From Saccharibacter sp. 17.LH.SD (GTDB lineage: Bacteria; Pseudomonadota; Alphaproteobacteria; Acetobacterales; Acetobacteraceae), in NCBI RefSeq assembly GCF_009834805.1, contig NZ_WVHO01000010.1, forward strand, positions 310,001 to 374,000: DNA of 64,000 nt, read 5' to 3'. This document shows, in pieces, positions 25,180-34,356 of this stretch. Made by a program: the position numbers and the translations under genes. The notes under the pieces were generated by a model. That model worked only from the letters and a program-made list of their open reading frames with translations. It made no database searches and was not told the origin of the DNA. Numbering within the stretch: the first letter of the stretch is position 1; the number at the start of each line of letters is the position of its first letter.

Positions 25180-26175
25180 TTAGAGACGAATAAGAGCAGA
25201 TCCCCACGTCAAGCCGCCGCCTAGAGCTTCCATGAGAACGAGGTCACCCTTTTTTATACGCTGATCATGCACGGCTTCACAAAGCGCCAAAGGAATCGAT
25301 GCGGCTGACGTATTCGCGTGGCGATCTACAGTCACCACAACTCTCTCAGGCGGTAGAGCAAGACGCTTTGCCATCCCGTCGATAATTCTTAAGTTTGCCT
25401 GATGAGGAACCAGCCACTGCACGTCACTGCCCTTCAGGCCATTTGCTTCAAGAGCCTCATCGACAGCCGCAGCTAAGCGTACGACCGCATGCCGGAACAC
25501 TTCTCGCCCATGCATCTTTAAGGCAACTTTGCCAGAAGCACATCCGACAGCCCCATCGACATAGAGCAAATCACCCAAACGTCCGTCAGCATGCAAATGG
25601 GTTGATAAAATACCCTCGTGCTGTGTTTCTCCCCCCTCGAGCAAGACCGCTCCTGCACCATCGCCAAACAGCACACATGTGGAACGATCCTCCCAATCTA
25701 AAAGACGGGAAAAAACTTCAACACCAATAACAAGCACACGGCTTACCTGCCGGCTACGTATCATCGCATCAGCTGTCGAAAGCGCATAAATAAAACCAGA
25801 GCAGGCAGCACTGACATCAAAGCCAAAACCCTGCTCTATCCCTAAAGCGGCCTGAACACGCACAGCAACAGAGGGGAAAACCTGGTCTGGCGTCGATGTC
25901 GCGACAATGATGGCATCAACATCCGCACTTGATACGTTGGCATGTTCTAATGCTTGGCGTGCAGCCTCTGTCGCGAGAGAAACAGCGCTCTCGCCCTCGC
26001 CAGCAATGTGACGCTGAGCAATACCCGTGCGCGTGCGTATCCACTCGTCTGACGTCTCTAATCTCTCGGCTAGCTCTTCATTGGTAATAACATTTTTAGG
26101 AAGAGCGCCACCGACTCCGGTTAAACGACTTCTCCATTCACCTGATTGCACAGTCTGCTGTACCACCGATTGCAT
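25180..26175 (-). CDS. fabH: beta-ketoacyl-ACP synthase III
   Basis: Starts each round of fatty acid synthesis by condensing acetyl-CoA with malonyl-ACP. The catalytic triad is visible: Cys ~125 in VSAACSGF, His in PHQANLRI and Asn in HANTSAAS. GDGAGAVLLEGG and the C-terminal GGGLTWGSALIRL are also family-typical. The length of 331 residues is normal. It lies eight bases after plsX, in the conserved plsX-fabH-ihfA order. Confidence 0.96.
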   Translation of the reverse strand: MQSVVQQTVQSGEWRSRLTGVGGALPKNVITNEELAERLETSDEWIRTRTGIAQRHIAGEGESAVSLATEAARQALEHANVSSADVDAIIVATSTPDQVFPSVAVRVQAALGIEQGFGFDVSAACSGFIYALSTADAMIRSRQVSRVLVIGVEVFSRLLDWEDRSTCVLFGDGAGAVLLEGGETQHEGILSTHLHADGRLGDLLYVDGAVGCASGKVALKMHGREVFRHAVVRLAAAVDEALEANGLKGSDVQWLVPHQANLRIIDGMAKRLALPPERVVVTVDRHANTSAASIPLALCEAVHDQRIKKGDLVLMEALGGGLTWGSALIRL

Positions 26176-26183
26176 ACTTACTC

Positions 26184-27281
26184 CTACTCCTTCGGGTCGG
26201 CAGCAGAGCCCAACATACCTACCTGATCCAATCGATGACGAATTTTCGCGTTAAGATTATTCAAAACAGCATCAACGGCAACATCAACGGCTGACGCAAA
26301 CCCCTCAGCATCGGCTCCACCATGTGATTTCACAACGACACCATTTAAGCCGACAAAGACAGCCCCATTATAACGCCGAGGATCGATCCACTCACGCATA
26401 CGATCCAACCCTGGCTTCACAAGGAGATAACCAATTTTTGTCAACCAATTCGTCTTAAAAACACTCTTCAAAAGACCAAAAGCGAGTTTCAATGCGCCTT
26501 CGCCTGTTTTTAAAGCAACATTCCCTGTAAAACCGTCCGTCACAACAACATCGACAACGCCGGCTGTAATGTCATGCCCTTCGACAAACCCGGAGAATTG
26601 TTTTCCCAAAACACTTCCACGCAACGCCTCAGCTGCCTGCCGCAAGCGCTCATCCCCTTTTAGCTCTTCAGAACCTACATTCAACAAGCCAATAGTCGGG
26701 CTTTTCAAACCGAGCGCTGCCTGAGCAAAAGCTTCTCCCATAACGGAAAACTCTACGAGATTACGCACGTCACAAACGATATTCGCCCCTAGGTCGAGCA
26801 TAACCACATCTCCACGTGCTGACGGCTGAACAGCCGCCATAGCGGGACGCGAAATACCGGGAAGAACTTTGACAACAATCTTTGCCAAGGCAAGCATGGC
26901 ACCACTATTGCCAGCAGACACAACACCACGTGCCTCACCTGAGGCTACAGCCTGCATGCATAAACGCATGGATGATTCACGTACACGCAACGCCGCTGTA
27001 GGCTTCATGTCCATAGGGATGCTTTCCGCCGCATGACGGATTGTGCATATCCCCTCAGCTTTTGGGAAACGTTTTAAGGCTGGCTCAAGAACAGTCTCAT
27101 CGCCCACAAGCAAAATCCGGACATCAGGATGCCGGATCGCCGTCATTTCTAGACCTGCTAATACGATCTCAGGAGCCTTATCGCCACCCATAGCATCAAC
27201 AGCCAGAGTATATGGGAGAGAAGATGTTCCTCCCACTTCCTTGACGCCATCCCCCGATGCAACGGCAGACGTCTCTGTCAT
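26184..27281 (-). CDS. plsX: phosphate acyltransferase PlsX
   Basis: Makes acyl-phosphate from acyl-ACP at the membrane for phospholipid synthesis. The sequence begins its domain with LAVDAMGGDKAPEIVLAG and continues with the family's SAGNSGAMLALA, GLLNVGSEELKG and VVTDGFTGNVALK motifs. There are 365 residues, slightly long because of an N-terminal extension of about 25 residues. It is downstream of rpmF and upstream of fabH, a widely conserved arrangement. Confidence 0.96.
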   Translation of the reverse strand: MTETSAVASGDGVKEVGGTSSLPYTLAVDAMGGDKAPEIVLAGLEMTAIRHPDVRILLVGDETVLEPALKRFPKAEGICTIRHAAESIPMDMKPTAALRVRESSMRLCMQAVASGEARGVVSAGNSGAMLALAKIVVKVLPGISRPAMAAVQPSARGDVVMLDLGANIVCDVRNLVEFSVMGEAFAQAALGLKSPTIGLLNVGSEELKGDERLRQAAEALRGSVLGKQFSGFVEGHDITAGVVDVVVTDGFTGNVALKTGEGALKLAFGLLKSVFKTNWLTKIGYLLVKPGLDRMREWIDPRRYNGAVFVGLNGVVVKSHGGADAEGFASAVDVAVDAVLNNLNAKIRHRLDQVGMLGSAADPKE

Positions 27282-27331
27282 GAATGCGGCCCCCAGATTT
27301 ACATATAGCCTAGAATAAACATTATCCTGCT

Positions 27332-27362
27332 ACACTCCCCCCGGGAAGGCCCCCGGGAGTGT
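27332..27362 (-). promoter_or_regulatory. GC-rich hairpin between rpmF and plsX
   Basis: ACACTCCC and GGGAGTGT pair perfectly, with CCCGGG-type pairing inside. No T-tract follows, so it may be an mRNA stabiliser or attenuator separating expression of rpmF from plsX rather than a complete terminator. Confidence 0.5.
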
Positions 27363-27378
27363 GGGGCAGAAAAGTATC

Positions 27379-27585
27379 TTAGGAACGGACAGCCGTCTTA
27401 AGAACTTTACCTTCCGCGCTGATAACCTCACGCCCATCATAATGGCCGCAATGGCTGCAGATGTGATGCGGACGTTTTACTTCACCACAATTAGCGCATT
27501 CTGCATGTGCCTCAACACGTAAAGCATGATGGCTACGGCGCATACCGCGACGGGACGGCGTGGTCTTTCTTTTAGGGACGGCCAT
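27379..27585 (-). CDS. rpmF: 50S ribosomal protein L32
   Basis: A 68-residue protein with the L32 start [20 protein letters not shown] and a zinc ribbon: CANC and CSHC, about 13 residues apart. The length and C-terminal VLKTAVRS-like tail fit the alphaproteobacterial form. It starts the rpmF-plsX-fabH-ihfA series, with yceD upstream on the same strand. Confidence 0.97.
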   Translation of the reverse strand: MAVPKRKTTPSRRGMRRSHHALRVEAHAECANCGEVKRPHHICSHCGHYDGREVISAEGKVLKTAVRS

Positions 27586-27797
27586 GGTTTTCTGCCTCTT
27601 ACTGGTTCAACGTATCTAGCTTGCAACGCCGCCTCTTAAATACGCCGCCGAAAGCCAGGATCAGTTTATACAACACCACCGCTTCAAAACACGGTGCTCA
27701 GGCGGGGGGCTCTAGCAGACAGACCGTTAATCTGCAAGCTTATTACCACCCACGCATCAATTTCGTCCTTCCCTTTAGCAAAGGAAAAGAAGGCTTT

Positions 27798-28400
27798 CTA
27801 CTGTTTGTCCTTTTTTTCTTTCAATTGGGCCAAAGTTGCAAATGGGTTTGGCTTACCATCTCGGGGAATTTTTGCCTCTTCCTCCTCCGATGGTGTCACC
27901 TCGACAAATTCTTCCAACCCAACCCCAGCACGTCGTGGATAAGGATTAAGCGCCAGTGCCAGCTGCTCAGAGGCCGCTTCGCCTAAATCTACCGCCAAGC
28001 CATCATAGGGCACATCATCTGCTTCTTCCGCTAACAGAGCATCAAGATCAATATCATCGTCAGCAGGCATATCTTCTTGCCGGACAAATCGTAGCTGAAA
28101 AGCTTCCGAAATGATTTCATCAACAGGCTCTGCCGTAATGACGCAGGCTTGAGTTGCTTGTGCTTCAAGAAATCCTCTAGCTTGAATCGCCCTACCTGTC
28201 CCTTTCGTTAGATCAAAGCTGCATACCAACCGATCTAGACGAACCAACCCAAAACGACGGCACAGCGCCTCACGTTCTGATTCATTCGCTTCAACCCGCC
28301 TCTCTAAAGAACGCCCGATCGTGGAAACCGACACACGATGAGAAAATTCTGGTGCAACAGCATGCGTTTGAGACACCGGTTCTTTCTTAGATGACATCAC
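27798..28400 (-). CDS. yceD: YceD family (DUF177) protein
   Basis: A 200-residue acidic protein. The DUF177 features are the CVITAEPVDEIISEAFQLRF stretch and the downstream acidic DDDIDLDALLAEEADDVPYDG with DLGEAASEQLALALNPYPR. DUF177 proteins are nearly always encoded next to rpmF and are linked to large ribosomal subunit or 23S rRNA accumulation. The C-terminus is lysine rich. The gap of 212 bases to rpmF is larger than usual and likely contains the rpmF promoter. Confidence 0.85.
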   Translation of the reverse strand: MMSSKKEPVSQTHAVAPEFSHRVSVSTIGRSLERRVEANESEREALCRRFGLVRLDRLVCSFDLTKGTGRAIQARGFLEAQATQACVITAEPVDEIISEAFQLRFVRQEDMPADDDIDLDALLAEEADDVPYDGLAVDLGEAASEQLALALNPYPRRAGVGLEEFVEVTPSEEEEAKIPRDGKPNPFATLAQLKEKKDKQ

Positions 28401-28568
28401 TCACTCTCCCTCTAACAACCCCTAAAAATGACCTATAAATCTCTCTAACGGAGACCCATACCAGGGCGATTCTTAATGAAAAAGATTGACATAAGCGTGA
28501 CACTAAGGCACCGGAAAACAATTAATGCTCCCTCTGAACATACAGTACCATCAGGACAGCACGCCTTC

Positions 28569-29201
28569 ATGACTAGCGTATCCTCCGCCACGCCTCTGAG
28601 AAGATATTCTCGTTTTCTGACTGCCACACGCTGTCTTTCTGTACCCCGCTCGCGTTGGGTCGGGTTACTGGCTGGAGGAATTATTTTTCTCAGCGGCTGT
28701 GCTGCGCCTATCCCGCGCGGAGCGCTTATTGAAAAAGAAGATTACAGCCAACTCATTCCGAATACGAGCACTCAGTCCGATACCCTCGGCATTTTAGGAT
28801 CCCCGACCACACACTCGACATTCAACGATAACACATGGATCTATATTTCCATGACGAAGGATCTTGTCCCTCTCTCTCATCCTGCTGTCGCGACGCAAAA
28901 CGTGCTTGTCCTCAATTTTGATAATAATGGCGTTTTGCGGAAGAAGACTGTTCTTGGCCGTCATGACGCCATCCCCGTCCGAATGGTGAACGCTGTCACA
29001 CCAACACCAGGAACGCAGATCTCTGTTATCCAAGAACTTTTGGGAAATGTCGGACGCTATAACCCTATGAGCAGCATGGGCAGCACGTTCGGTGGTCTTA
29101 ACGGTGGTAATGGTATGGGCGGCGTTGGCGGCGGCGGCGGCATGGGAATGGGTCAAGGCAGCGGAACCGGTAATGGTGGTGTCGGTAACACTATGCCTTG
29201 A
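28569..29201 (+). CDS. bamE: BamE/SmpA-like outer membrane lipoprotein with glycine-rich tail
   Basis: A signal peptide ends in a lipobox (IIFLSGC), so the mature protein is lipid-anchored from the cysteine. The following domain (GALIEKEDYSQLIPN, TLGILGSPTTHSTFNDNTWIYIS) matches the BamE/OmlA fold of the outer-membrane protein assembly complex. An unusual tail of about 40 residues rich in Gly, Met and Asn follows. I place the start at 28569, preceded by AGGA; an in-frame ATG at 28476 would add 31 residues. It is divergent from yceD. Confidence 0.78.
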   Translation: MTSVSSATPLRRYSRFLTATRCLSVPRSRWVGLLAGGIIFLSGCAAPIPRGALIEKEDYSQLIPNTSTQSDTLGILGSPTTHSTFNDNTWIYISMTKDLVPLSHPAVATQNVLVLNFDNNGVLRKKTVLGRHDAIPVRMVNAVTPTPGTQISVIQELLGNVGRYNPMSSMGSTFGGLNGGNGMGGVGGGGGMGMGQGSGTGNGGVGNTMP

Positions 29202-29219
29202 TGGCTTTCAATGCCATCA
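29199..29219 (+). terminator. weak stem-loop after bamE
   Basis: TGATGGC and GCCATCA pair around a seven-base loop immediately at the bamE stop codon. The T-tract is poor. It could serve bamE or the convergent MarR gene. Confidence 0.35.
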
Positions 29220-29259
29220 CCTAATGATTTTCTAAAAGATGACCCTATTACGATATTCG

Positions 29260-29754
29260 TCACGTTGATGATTCGTATGATCCGAACTGCATGATCCCTC
29301 TGAGCACGTGACGAAAACTCTCCACTCCGTGTCCATCCACCTGTCGATAGGAAAAGGAGAGCGCTTCGCGAATCTGTGCAAAAAGCTTCGCCTCAACATC
29401 ACGTCCTTTTGAGGTTAAATGCAGTGGCTTTCGCCGCCTATCAAACGCATCTTTCTCTTGCTCTAACAGCCCTTCTTGCTTCAAATCATTCAAAGCACGT
29501 CCCAAAGACTGCTTCGTCACTCCTAAACGCTCCAAAAGACGTGTTGGCGTGATATGCTCATGCGAGCCTACAAAAAAAAGAATCCTATGATGGGCTGCCC
29601 CCAAGCCATATTCTTCCAAAAGCGGCCTACAAACTTCATGTAACCGACGAGATGCAAGCAAAAACGCTTCAAATGATTGGCGCATCGACTCCTCTCGTAG
29701 ATAGAGCTGCGCCTCTGCCGCTGACCCCTTTAATGGCGTTGCACGTAACGTCAT
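29260..29754 (-). CDS. MarR-family transcriptional regulator
   Basis: About 164 residues with a winged helix in the middle (HITPTRLLERLGVTKQSLGRALNDLKQEGLL) and the basic wing KDAFDRRRKPLHLTSKGRD, as in MarR proteins. Dimerisation helices lie at both ends. I start at the ATG at 29754; a GTG codon directly precedes it. The target is unknown; a dyad upstream could be its own operator. The gene is divergent from rpsU. Confidence 0.88.
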   Translation of the reverse strand: MTLRATPLKGSAAEAQLYLREESMRQSFEAFLLASRRLHEVCRPLLEEYGLGAAHHRILFFVGSHEHITPTRLLERLGVTKQSLGRALNDLKQEGLLEQEKDAFDRRRKPLHLTSKGRDVEAKLFAQIREALSFSYRQVDGHGVESFRHVLRGIMQFGSYESST

Positions 29755-29778
29755 CACCTTGATTTCCTACTTCTATAC

Positions 29779-29799
29779 CAACTCAGCTCAACAGAGTTG
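29779..29799. promoter_or_regulatory. possible MarR operator dyad
   Basis: CAACTC and GAGTTG are separated by nine bases, 25 bases before the MarR start and on the promoter side of rpsU. Dyads of about this size are typical MarR sites, but there is no second copy to compare. Confidence 0.35.
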
Positions 29800-29847
29800 C
29801 TCGAGATACTATTGTTTCCGCAATGAGAGTATGTTAGGCCGACCAAC

Positions 29848-29896
29848 ACCGAAATACGGATTTGATCCCAAATTTCGGGTGGATGTTCCAACATCC
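29848..29896 (+). other. structured rpsU leader
   Basis: Two consecutive stem-loops precede rpsU: ACCGAAAT with ATTTCGGGT, and the compact GGATGTT-CC-AACATCC at 29881-29896. The ribosome site AGGAG follows about 24 bases later. The region may regulate rpsU or mark its RNA 5' end. Confidence 0.4.
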
Positions 29897-29936
29897 CTCG
29901 AAGGGATCATAGACCCCTAAAGGAGATGACGACACC

Positions 29937-30140
29937 GTGCAGGTTCTCGTTCGTGACAATAATGTTGACCAGGCGCTTAAAGCGCTCAAAAAAAAGATGC
30001 AACGTGAAGGCGTGTTTCGCGAAATGAAGCTTCGCCGTCATTTTGAAAAGCCTTCTGAGCGTCGTGCTCGCGAGGTTGCTGAGGCTGTTCGCCGCGCTCG
30101 CAAAATGGAGCGTAAGCGCCTAGAGCGTGAAGGCTTCTAA
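29937..30140 (+). CDS. rpsU: 30S ribosomal protein S21
   Basis: A 67-residue basic protein starting with GTG at 29937 ([20 protein letters not shown]). The arginine-rich [16 protein letters not shown] core and the [13 protein letters not shown] end are typical of alphaproteobacterial S21. AGGAG lies 12 bases upstream. The protein sits at the 30S platform and supports translation initiation. Confidence 0.97.
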   Translation: MQVLVRDNNVDQALKALKKKMQREGVFREMKLRRHFEKPSERRAREVAEAVRRARKMERKRLEREGF

Positions 30141-30179
30141 GAAGCCTTCCTTCCGTTTTACGGATGGCAAATGCGAAGG

Positions 30180-30202
30180 AACCGCCCTTGAGGCGGTTTT
30201 TT
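30180..30202 (+). terminator. intrinsic terminator of rpsU
   Basis: AACCGCC-CTTGA-GGCGGTT followed by TTTT, 39 bases after the rpsU stop. This is a textbook rho-independent structure. Confidence 0.9.
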
Positions 30203-30207
30203 CGTCT

Positions 30208-31650
30208 CTATCTTTGTGTATCTGAAAGCACAGCACCAACGGCGTGGCATGTATAAATACGGTAAGCACGCACTTTCCGGCCATGCTCTGTCATACGCCA
30301 GATGATGAGACTCCCCTCTGTCGATTGCTTACGCTCTTCTTCAAGGCATAGCGCGGGCTGGGGAATAGTGAGCCTTGGTAATTTCTGCAAATAAACCCAG
30401 CGTTGATCTTCCCCAATAACACGGACAGTACTCTCTGACCGATGTAAGTGGAATGACAGAATAGACGCTAGTGCATAATCCTCAACAGCAATGATATGCG
30501 TAGAGTCCTTTTCAGCGAGGTGACGCACACCCTCCGCAAAAGAATCCCATCCTGCTGTTTGACGTAATATCGGGTCCCAATGAGCTGACAATGGCACAGG
30601 GCGCCAAGCGGCTTGCCCACAAATTGTCAGACTGAGCGCCGCGCCACTCGCAATAGCTGTTCGCCAGTAGAATCCTGACAAACCACCCGCAAGCGCAAAA
30701 ACGGGATAAATAACACTCGGCCAATTTGCTTGGACCCTATCCCCGCAAGCATGCACAAGGAAAAGACAACAAGCGGGCAATGAAAGCCATAAGAGTAATG
30801 GGCTTTTCCTTCGGGCTTGCCACAACCCCACAACACCACACAGAAAAACGACTGGTGTTGCTAGACCAATTTGTCCCCCGATTAATTCTCCCAAAAACTG
30901 TCCGGCACGCTCAGGATGCCAATCCCCCGCACGCCCTCCTTGCTTCAGAAAACTCACCCAATGATGATGCGCATTCCACCACCATACTGGAAATGTCGCC
31001 CCCATAGCGATGACTAATCCAACCCAAGGACCAGGTTGACGCCACAGTCGACGCGAAGAGGTAAGAACAAAACCTGCAAGCCCTACGCCCAATAGAAAAG
31101 CCGTATATTTTGAATCCCCAGCGCAGCCCAGGGAAAGGCCTGTGCCCCCCCACCATAAAAGAGATTTTTTCTTAGGTTGTGCCGTTAAGGCTGCCGCAAA
31201 AGCCCATAGGCTCACAGCAACGAAAAACATAAGAGGTGTATCGGGGGTCGTAACAACCATGCCTAAACCGAACATGAGCGTTACATTTAACAAATAGACA
31301 GAACGTTCTGCGATGGACGTATCCTGAGGCCATAAACGCCGCGCAGCCCCATAAAGAGCTAAAGAAGCTCCTAAAGACGCTAAGACACCACAAAAACGGA
31401 CACCAAAGGGAACGTCCCCAAATAAAACCGTACCCAACCGAATCCACAGAGCCACCATGAAGGGGTGATCCATGTAACTCGTTTGAAGATGCTGCGACCA
31501 CATCCAATAATAAGCTTCATCAGGGGAAAGCGGTAAAAGCGCCGCTAAAACCAAACGAAACCCGACTAATCCCGCAAGCACATAGCCAAGAAGAGGCGCA
31601 CCAATGACCCGCCTCATGAAAACTACAACGGAACTCCAGAACGCTGACAA
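30208..31650 (-). CDS. GT39-like integral membrane glycosyltransferase
   Basis: A 480-residue protein with about 10-11 membrane helices. The first external loop carries PLSPDEAYYWMWS, with the acidic pair near the start of the loop, as in the PMT/ArnT (GT39/GT83) families that use polyprenyl-phosphate sugars; YMDHPFMVALW follows. It probably adds a sugar to a lipid or glycan outside the inner membrane; donor and acceptor are unknown. The start is uncertain. A TTG at 31650 with AGGA four bases upstream overlaps the Lrp gene by 28 bases; an ATG at 31617 avoids overlap but has no ribosome site. Confidence 0.8.
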   Translation of the reverse strand: MSAFWSSVVVFMRRVIGAPLLGYVLAGLVGFRLVLAALLPLSPDEAYYWMWSQHLQTSYMDHPFMVALWIRLGTVLFGDVPFGVRFCGVLASLGASLALYGAARRLWPQDTSIAERSVYLLNVTLMFGLGMVVTTPDTPLMFFVAVSLWAFAAALTAQPKKKSLLWWGGTGLSLGCAGDSKYTAFLLGVGLAGFVLTSSRRLWRQPGPWVGLVIAMGATFPVWWWNAHHHWVSFLKQGGRAGDWHPERAGQFLGELIGGQIGLATPVVFLCGVVGLWQARRKSPLLLWLSLPACCLFLVHACGDRVQANWPSVIYPVFALAGGLSGFYWRTAIASGAALSLTICGQAAWRPVPLSAHWDPILRQTAGWDSFAEGVRHLAEKDSTHIIAVEDYALASILSFHLHRSESTVRVIGEDQRWVYLQKLPRLTIPQPALCLEEERKQSTEGSLIIWRMTEHGRKVRAYRIYTCHAVGAVLSDTQR

Positions 31651-32087
31651 CTGGTCCTAATCGTCTGAAATGTCTGCACACGTACAACATTCATCACTTC
31701 GATAAGCTGACGCGTTAACCGGTTTTGATGGTCTGAATCACGCGCCACCAAACGGAGTAGAAAATCCTCCCCTCCGCGGATCATGTGGCATTCGCGTGTT
31801 TCTGGCCATGTACCGACTAAAGCCTCAAAGGCTTCCAAAACGCTTCCCTTTTGACTATCCAACCCCACTAAAACGAAAAAACTGATCGCCCACCCCAAAA
31901 CTACAGCGTCAATATCCGCATGATAGCCCTGGATAACTCCAAGCTCTTCCAAACGACGCACGCGCCGTAAACAAGGTGGCGCTGAAATGCCCACACGCTT
32001 AGCCAATTCCACATTCGTCATACGGCCATCCTGCTGTAATTCAGCCAAAATACGACGATCTATGCTATCCAAGTCTGCAAGTATCAT
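31623..32087 (-). CDS. Lrp/AsnC-family transcriptional regulator
   Basis: A 154-residue protein with the family HTH (LDSIDRRILAELQQDGRMTNVELAKRV split as helix 1-2, recognition GISAPPCLRRVRRLEELGVI) and a RAM ligand-binding domain (residues 70-150). The proline-cysteine GISAPPCLRR form matches the Lrp-type regulators found beside trxB in many alphaproteobacteria, which is the arrangement here (divergent, 189 bases). It is probably a leucine- or amino-acid-responsive regulator; targets are unknown. Confidence 0.9.
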   Translation of the reverse strand: MILADLDSIDRRILAELQQDGRMTNVELAKRVGISAPPCLRRVRRLEELGVIQGYHADIDAVVLGWAISFFVLVGLDSQKGSVLEAFEALVGTWPETRECHMIRGGEDFLLRLVARDSDHQNRLTRQLIEVMNVVRVQTFQTIRTSCQRSGVPL

Positions 32088-32276
32088 GGGATAATGAGGG
32101 ACTTTCTCAATGAGCTAAGGAAGAAACTTTCAAGAAGATTTAAGCCTTATACGATTACCCTTGCTTCATGCAAAGAACCCTCCTTGTGGTTCATTCTCAC
32201 TATCACCATCTTCCGCTCATAGAAGGGGCTCTCCCCGGCCCCTATTTCGCCTCATAACTCTATTATCGGGATCCCT

Positions 32277-33248
32277 ATGTCAGAGACACATATTACAGAT
32301 ATACTCATTGTTGGTGCTGGACCTGCTGGTTATACCGCGGCCATCTATGCCGCACGCGCCGGTTTAGACCCGCTTCTCGTGACGGGAATGCAACCTGGCG
32401 GACAGCTTACCATTACAGATGAGATTGAAAATTTCCCCGGCTTTGCCAAACCCGTGCAGGGGCCGTGGCTTATGGAGCAAATGCGCCTCCAAGCAGAACA
32501 TGTCGGGACGCGTTTTCAATTTGATTTAATTTCTAAAGCGTCTCTCAAAAATGGTCCTGATCACGAGGGTTATTTTCATCTGACAGGAGATTCGGGCGAT
32601 GCTTACCGAGCCCGCACGGTCGTCATTGCAACAGGAGCGCAAGCAAAATGGCTCAATCTCCCATCAGAACAACATTACCAAGGCAGCGGTGTTTCAGCAT
32701 GCGCAACCTGTGATGGCTTTTTCTATCGTGGAAAAGATGTCGCCGTTGTTGGCGGTGGGAATACCGCCGTAGAAGAGGCTTTGTACCTCACGCATCATGC
32801 CGATAACGTGCATCTCATTCATCGTAGAGATAGCTTAAAAGCAGAACGTATCCTTCAAAAACGCCTCCATGCACACCCAAAAATTAAAGTCCATTGGAAC
32901 AGAGAAGTCCGTGAAATTCGTGGAGAAGGCACACCGAGCGTCGTAACAGGACTGGATCTACATGACCCACGTGATCCTGCTGTAAAGCAACATCTCCCCG
33001 TTGATGGTGTGTTTATTGCGATCGGCCATAGCCCTAACGTTGGACCATTTCGTCACGAAGTAGCCTGCGATGAAGAAGGTTATATCATAACCCCACCTGG
33101 TACGGCACGAACATCCGTTCCTGGCGTTTTTGCCGCTGGTGATATTCAAGACAAGATTTACCGACAGGCCGTCACAGCGGCTGGCACCGGTTGTATGGCC
33201 GCCTTAGAAGCGGAACGTTATCTAGCTGAACGTGTTCATGACAAATAA
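32277..33248 (+). CDS. trxB: thioredoxin reductase
   Basis: NADPH-dependent flavoenzyme that keeps thioredoxin reduced. FAD motif GAGPAGYTAA, redox-active CATC (about residues 142-145), NADP motif VVGGGNTAVEEA, and the late FAD site VFAAGDI are all present. The length of 323 residues is standard. Single gene, divergent from the Lrp regulator. Confidence 0.97.
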   Translation: MSETHITDILIVGAGPAGYTAAIYAARAGLDPLLVTGMQPGGQLTITDEIENFPGFAKPVQGPWLMEQMRLQAEHVGTRFQFDLISKASLKNGPDHEGYFHLTGDSGDAYRARTVVIATGAQAKWLNLPSEQHYQGSGVSACATCDGFFYRGKDVAVVGGGNTAVEEALYLTHHADNVHLIHRRDSLKAERILQKRLHAHPKIKVHWNREVREIRGEGTPSVVTGLDLHDPRDPAVKQHLPVDGVFIAIGHSPNVGPFRHEVACDEEGYIITPPGTARTSVPGVFAAGDIQDKIYRQAVTAAGTGCMAALEAERYLAERVHDK

Positions 33249-33411
33249 TTCACATTAACTTTTCCGTTAGAATCGCATTATCGTAACAAAGCACACTTGA
33301 CCCTGTGCGCCATTTCGGGGATTTTCGCCGTAATTTCGGATACATGGCGCATGGGACAAAATGAGCATTTCCAACCATGACTATGTTGAAAGGCTGCACG
33401 GGAACCAAAAC

Positions 33412-34356
33412 ATGGACTGGGATAAACTCCGTATCTTTCATACTGTTGCTGAAGCAGGTTCCTTTACTCACGCTGGTGATCGACTCAATCTCAGCCAGTC
33501 TGCTGTCTCTCGACAAATTTCAGCTCTTGAGGAAGTTCTAGGCGTTCCTCTCTTCCATCGCCATGCCAGAGGCCTCATCCTTACAGAACAAGGAGAGGTT
33601 CTCCATCACACAGCAAAAGAAGTCTTCTCAAAACTGGCTTTGACACAGGCCTTTTTGAGTGAAAACCGGGAAAAAGCAGCCGGGAAAATAACCGTTACGA
33701 CAACGACAGGATTTGGCCTATCGTGGTTGGCGCCGCGTTTACATCGTTTTATGGAACGCCACCCTAACGTTAACGTCTCTCTTCTATTGGATGATTCCGA
33801 CCTTGACCTCAGTATGAGAGAGGCTGACGTCGCAATCCGCCTGCACGCCCCCACTCAGCCAGATCTTATTCAGCGACATCTCGCCAGTTTCCACATGCCT
33901 ATCTATGCGAGCCAAGGGTATCTGGAAAAACATGGGACACCAAAAACCCTCAAAGATCTCGCTAAACACAATATCATCGGCTTTGCGGGATGGCATCTCC
34001 CACTCCCTAACATCAACTGGTTGATTGACCGTCTCGTCAAAGAGAAGGTCATTCTTCATCCTAATATCAGCCTTTCGGTTAATAACGTAGCGGCTATTGG
34101 AATGGCGATCGCCACAGGAAATGGCATCGGTACCCTTCCCTTCTACACGGCATCGGCACACCCTAATCTCGTCAATATTCTCCCAGAAGTTCATAGCCCG
34201 CTTGCAGAAGCGTTTTTCGTTTATCCTGAGGAATTACGCAGCTCTAAAAGAATATCTGTCTTCCGTGATTTCTTGTTGGAAGAGCTCAATGCGGCTCGGA
34301 CAGGGAAGGAAGTTCCGACACACAGTGCTGATTCATTCCATGGTTCCGGCGATTGA
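33412..34356 (+). CDS. LysR-family transcriptional regulator
   Basis: About 314 residues from MDWDKLRIFHTVAEAGSFTHA, with the HTH at SQSAVSRQISALEE and a periplasmic-binding-like effector domain from about residue 90 (ITVTTTTGFGLSWLAPRLH). GGAA lies upstream of 33412; an earlier in-frame ATG at 33361 adds 17 residues not found in LysR proteins. The C-terminal tail of about 25 residues (after FLLEELNAA) overlaps the opposite-strand ihfB gene by 71 bases. No neighbour identifies its target. Confidence 0.88.
   Translation: MDWDKLRIFHTVAEAGSFTHAGDRLNLSQSAVSRQISALEEVLGVPLFHRHARGLILTEQGEVLHHTAKEVFSKLALTQAFLSENREKAAGKITVTTTTGFGLSWLAPRLHRFMERHPNVNVSLLLDDSDLDLSMREADVAIRLHAPTQPDLIQRHLASFHMPIYASQGYLEKHGTPKTLKDLAKHNIIGFAGWHLPLPNINWLIDRLVKEKVILHPNISLSVNNVAAIGMAIATGNGIGTLPFYTASAHPNLVNILPEVHSPLAEAFFVYPEELRSSKRISVFRDFLLEELNAARTGKEVPTHSADSFHGSGD

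Noticed and set aside
28487-28510. TTGACA as a bamE promoter
   Set aside because: No -10-like hexamer follows at 16-18 bases, so I did not list it.
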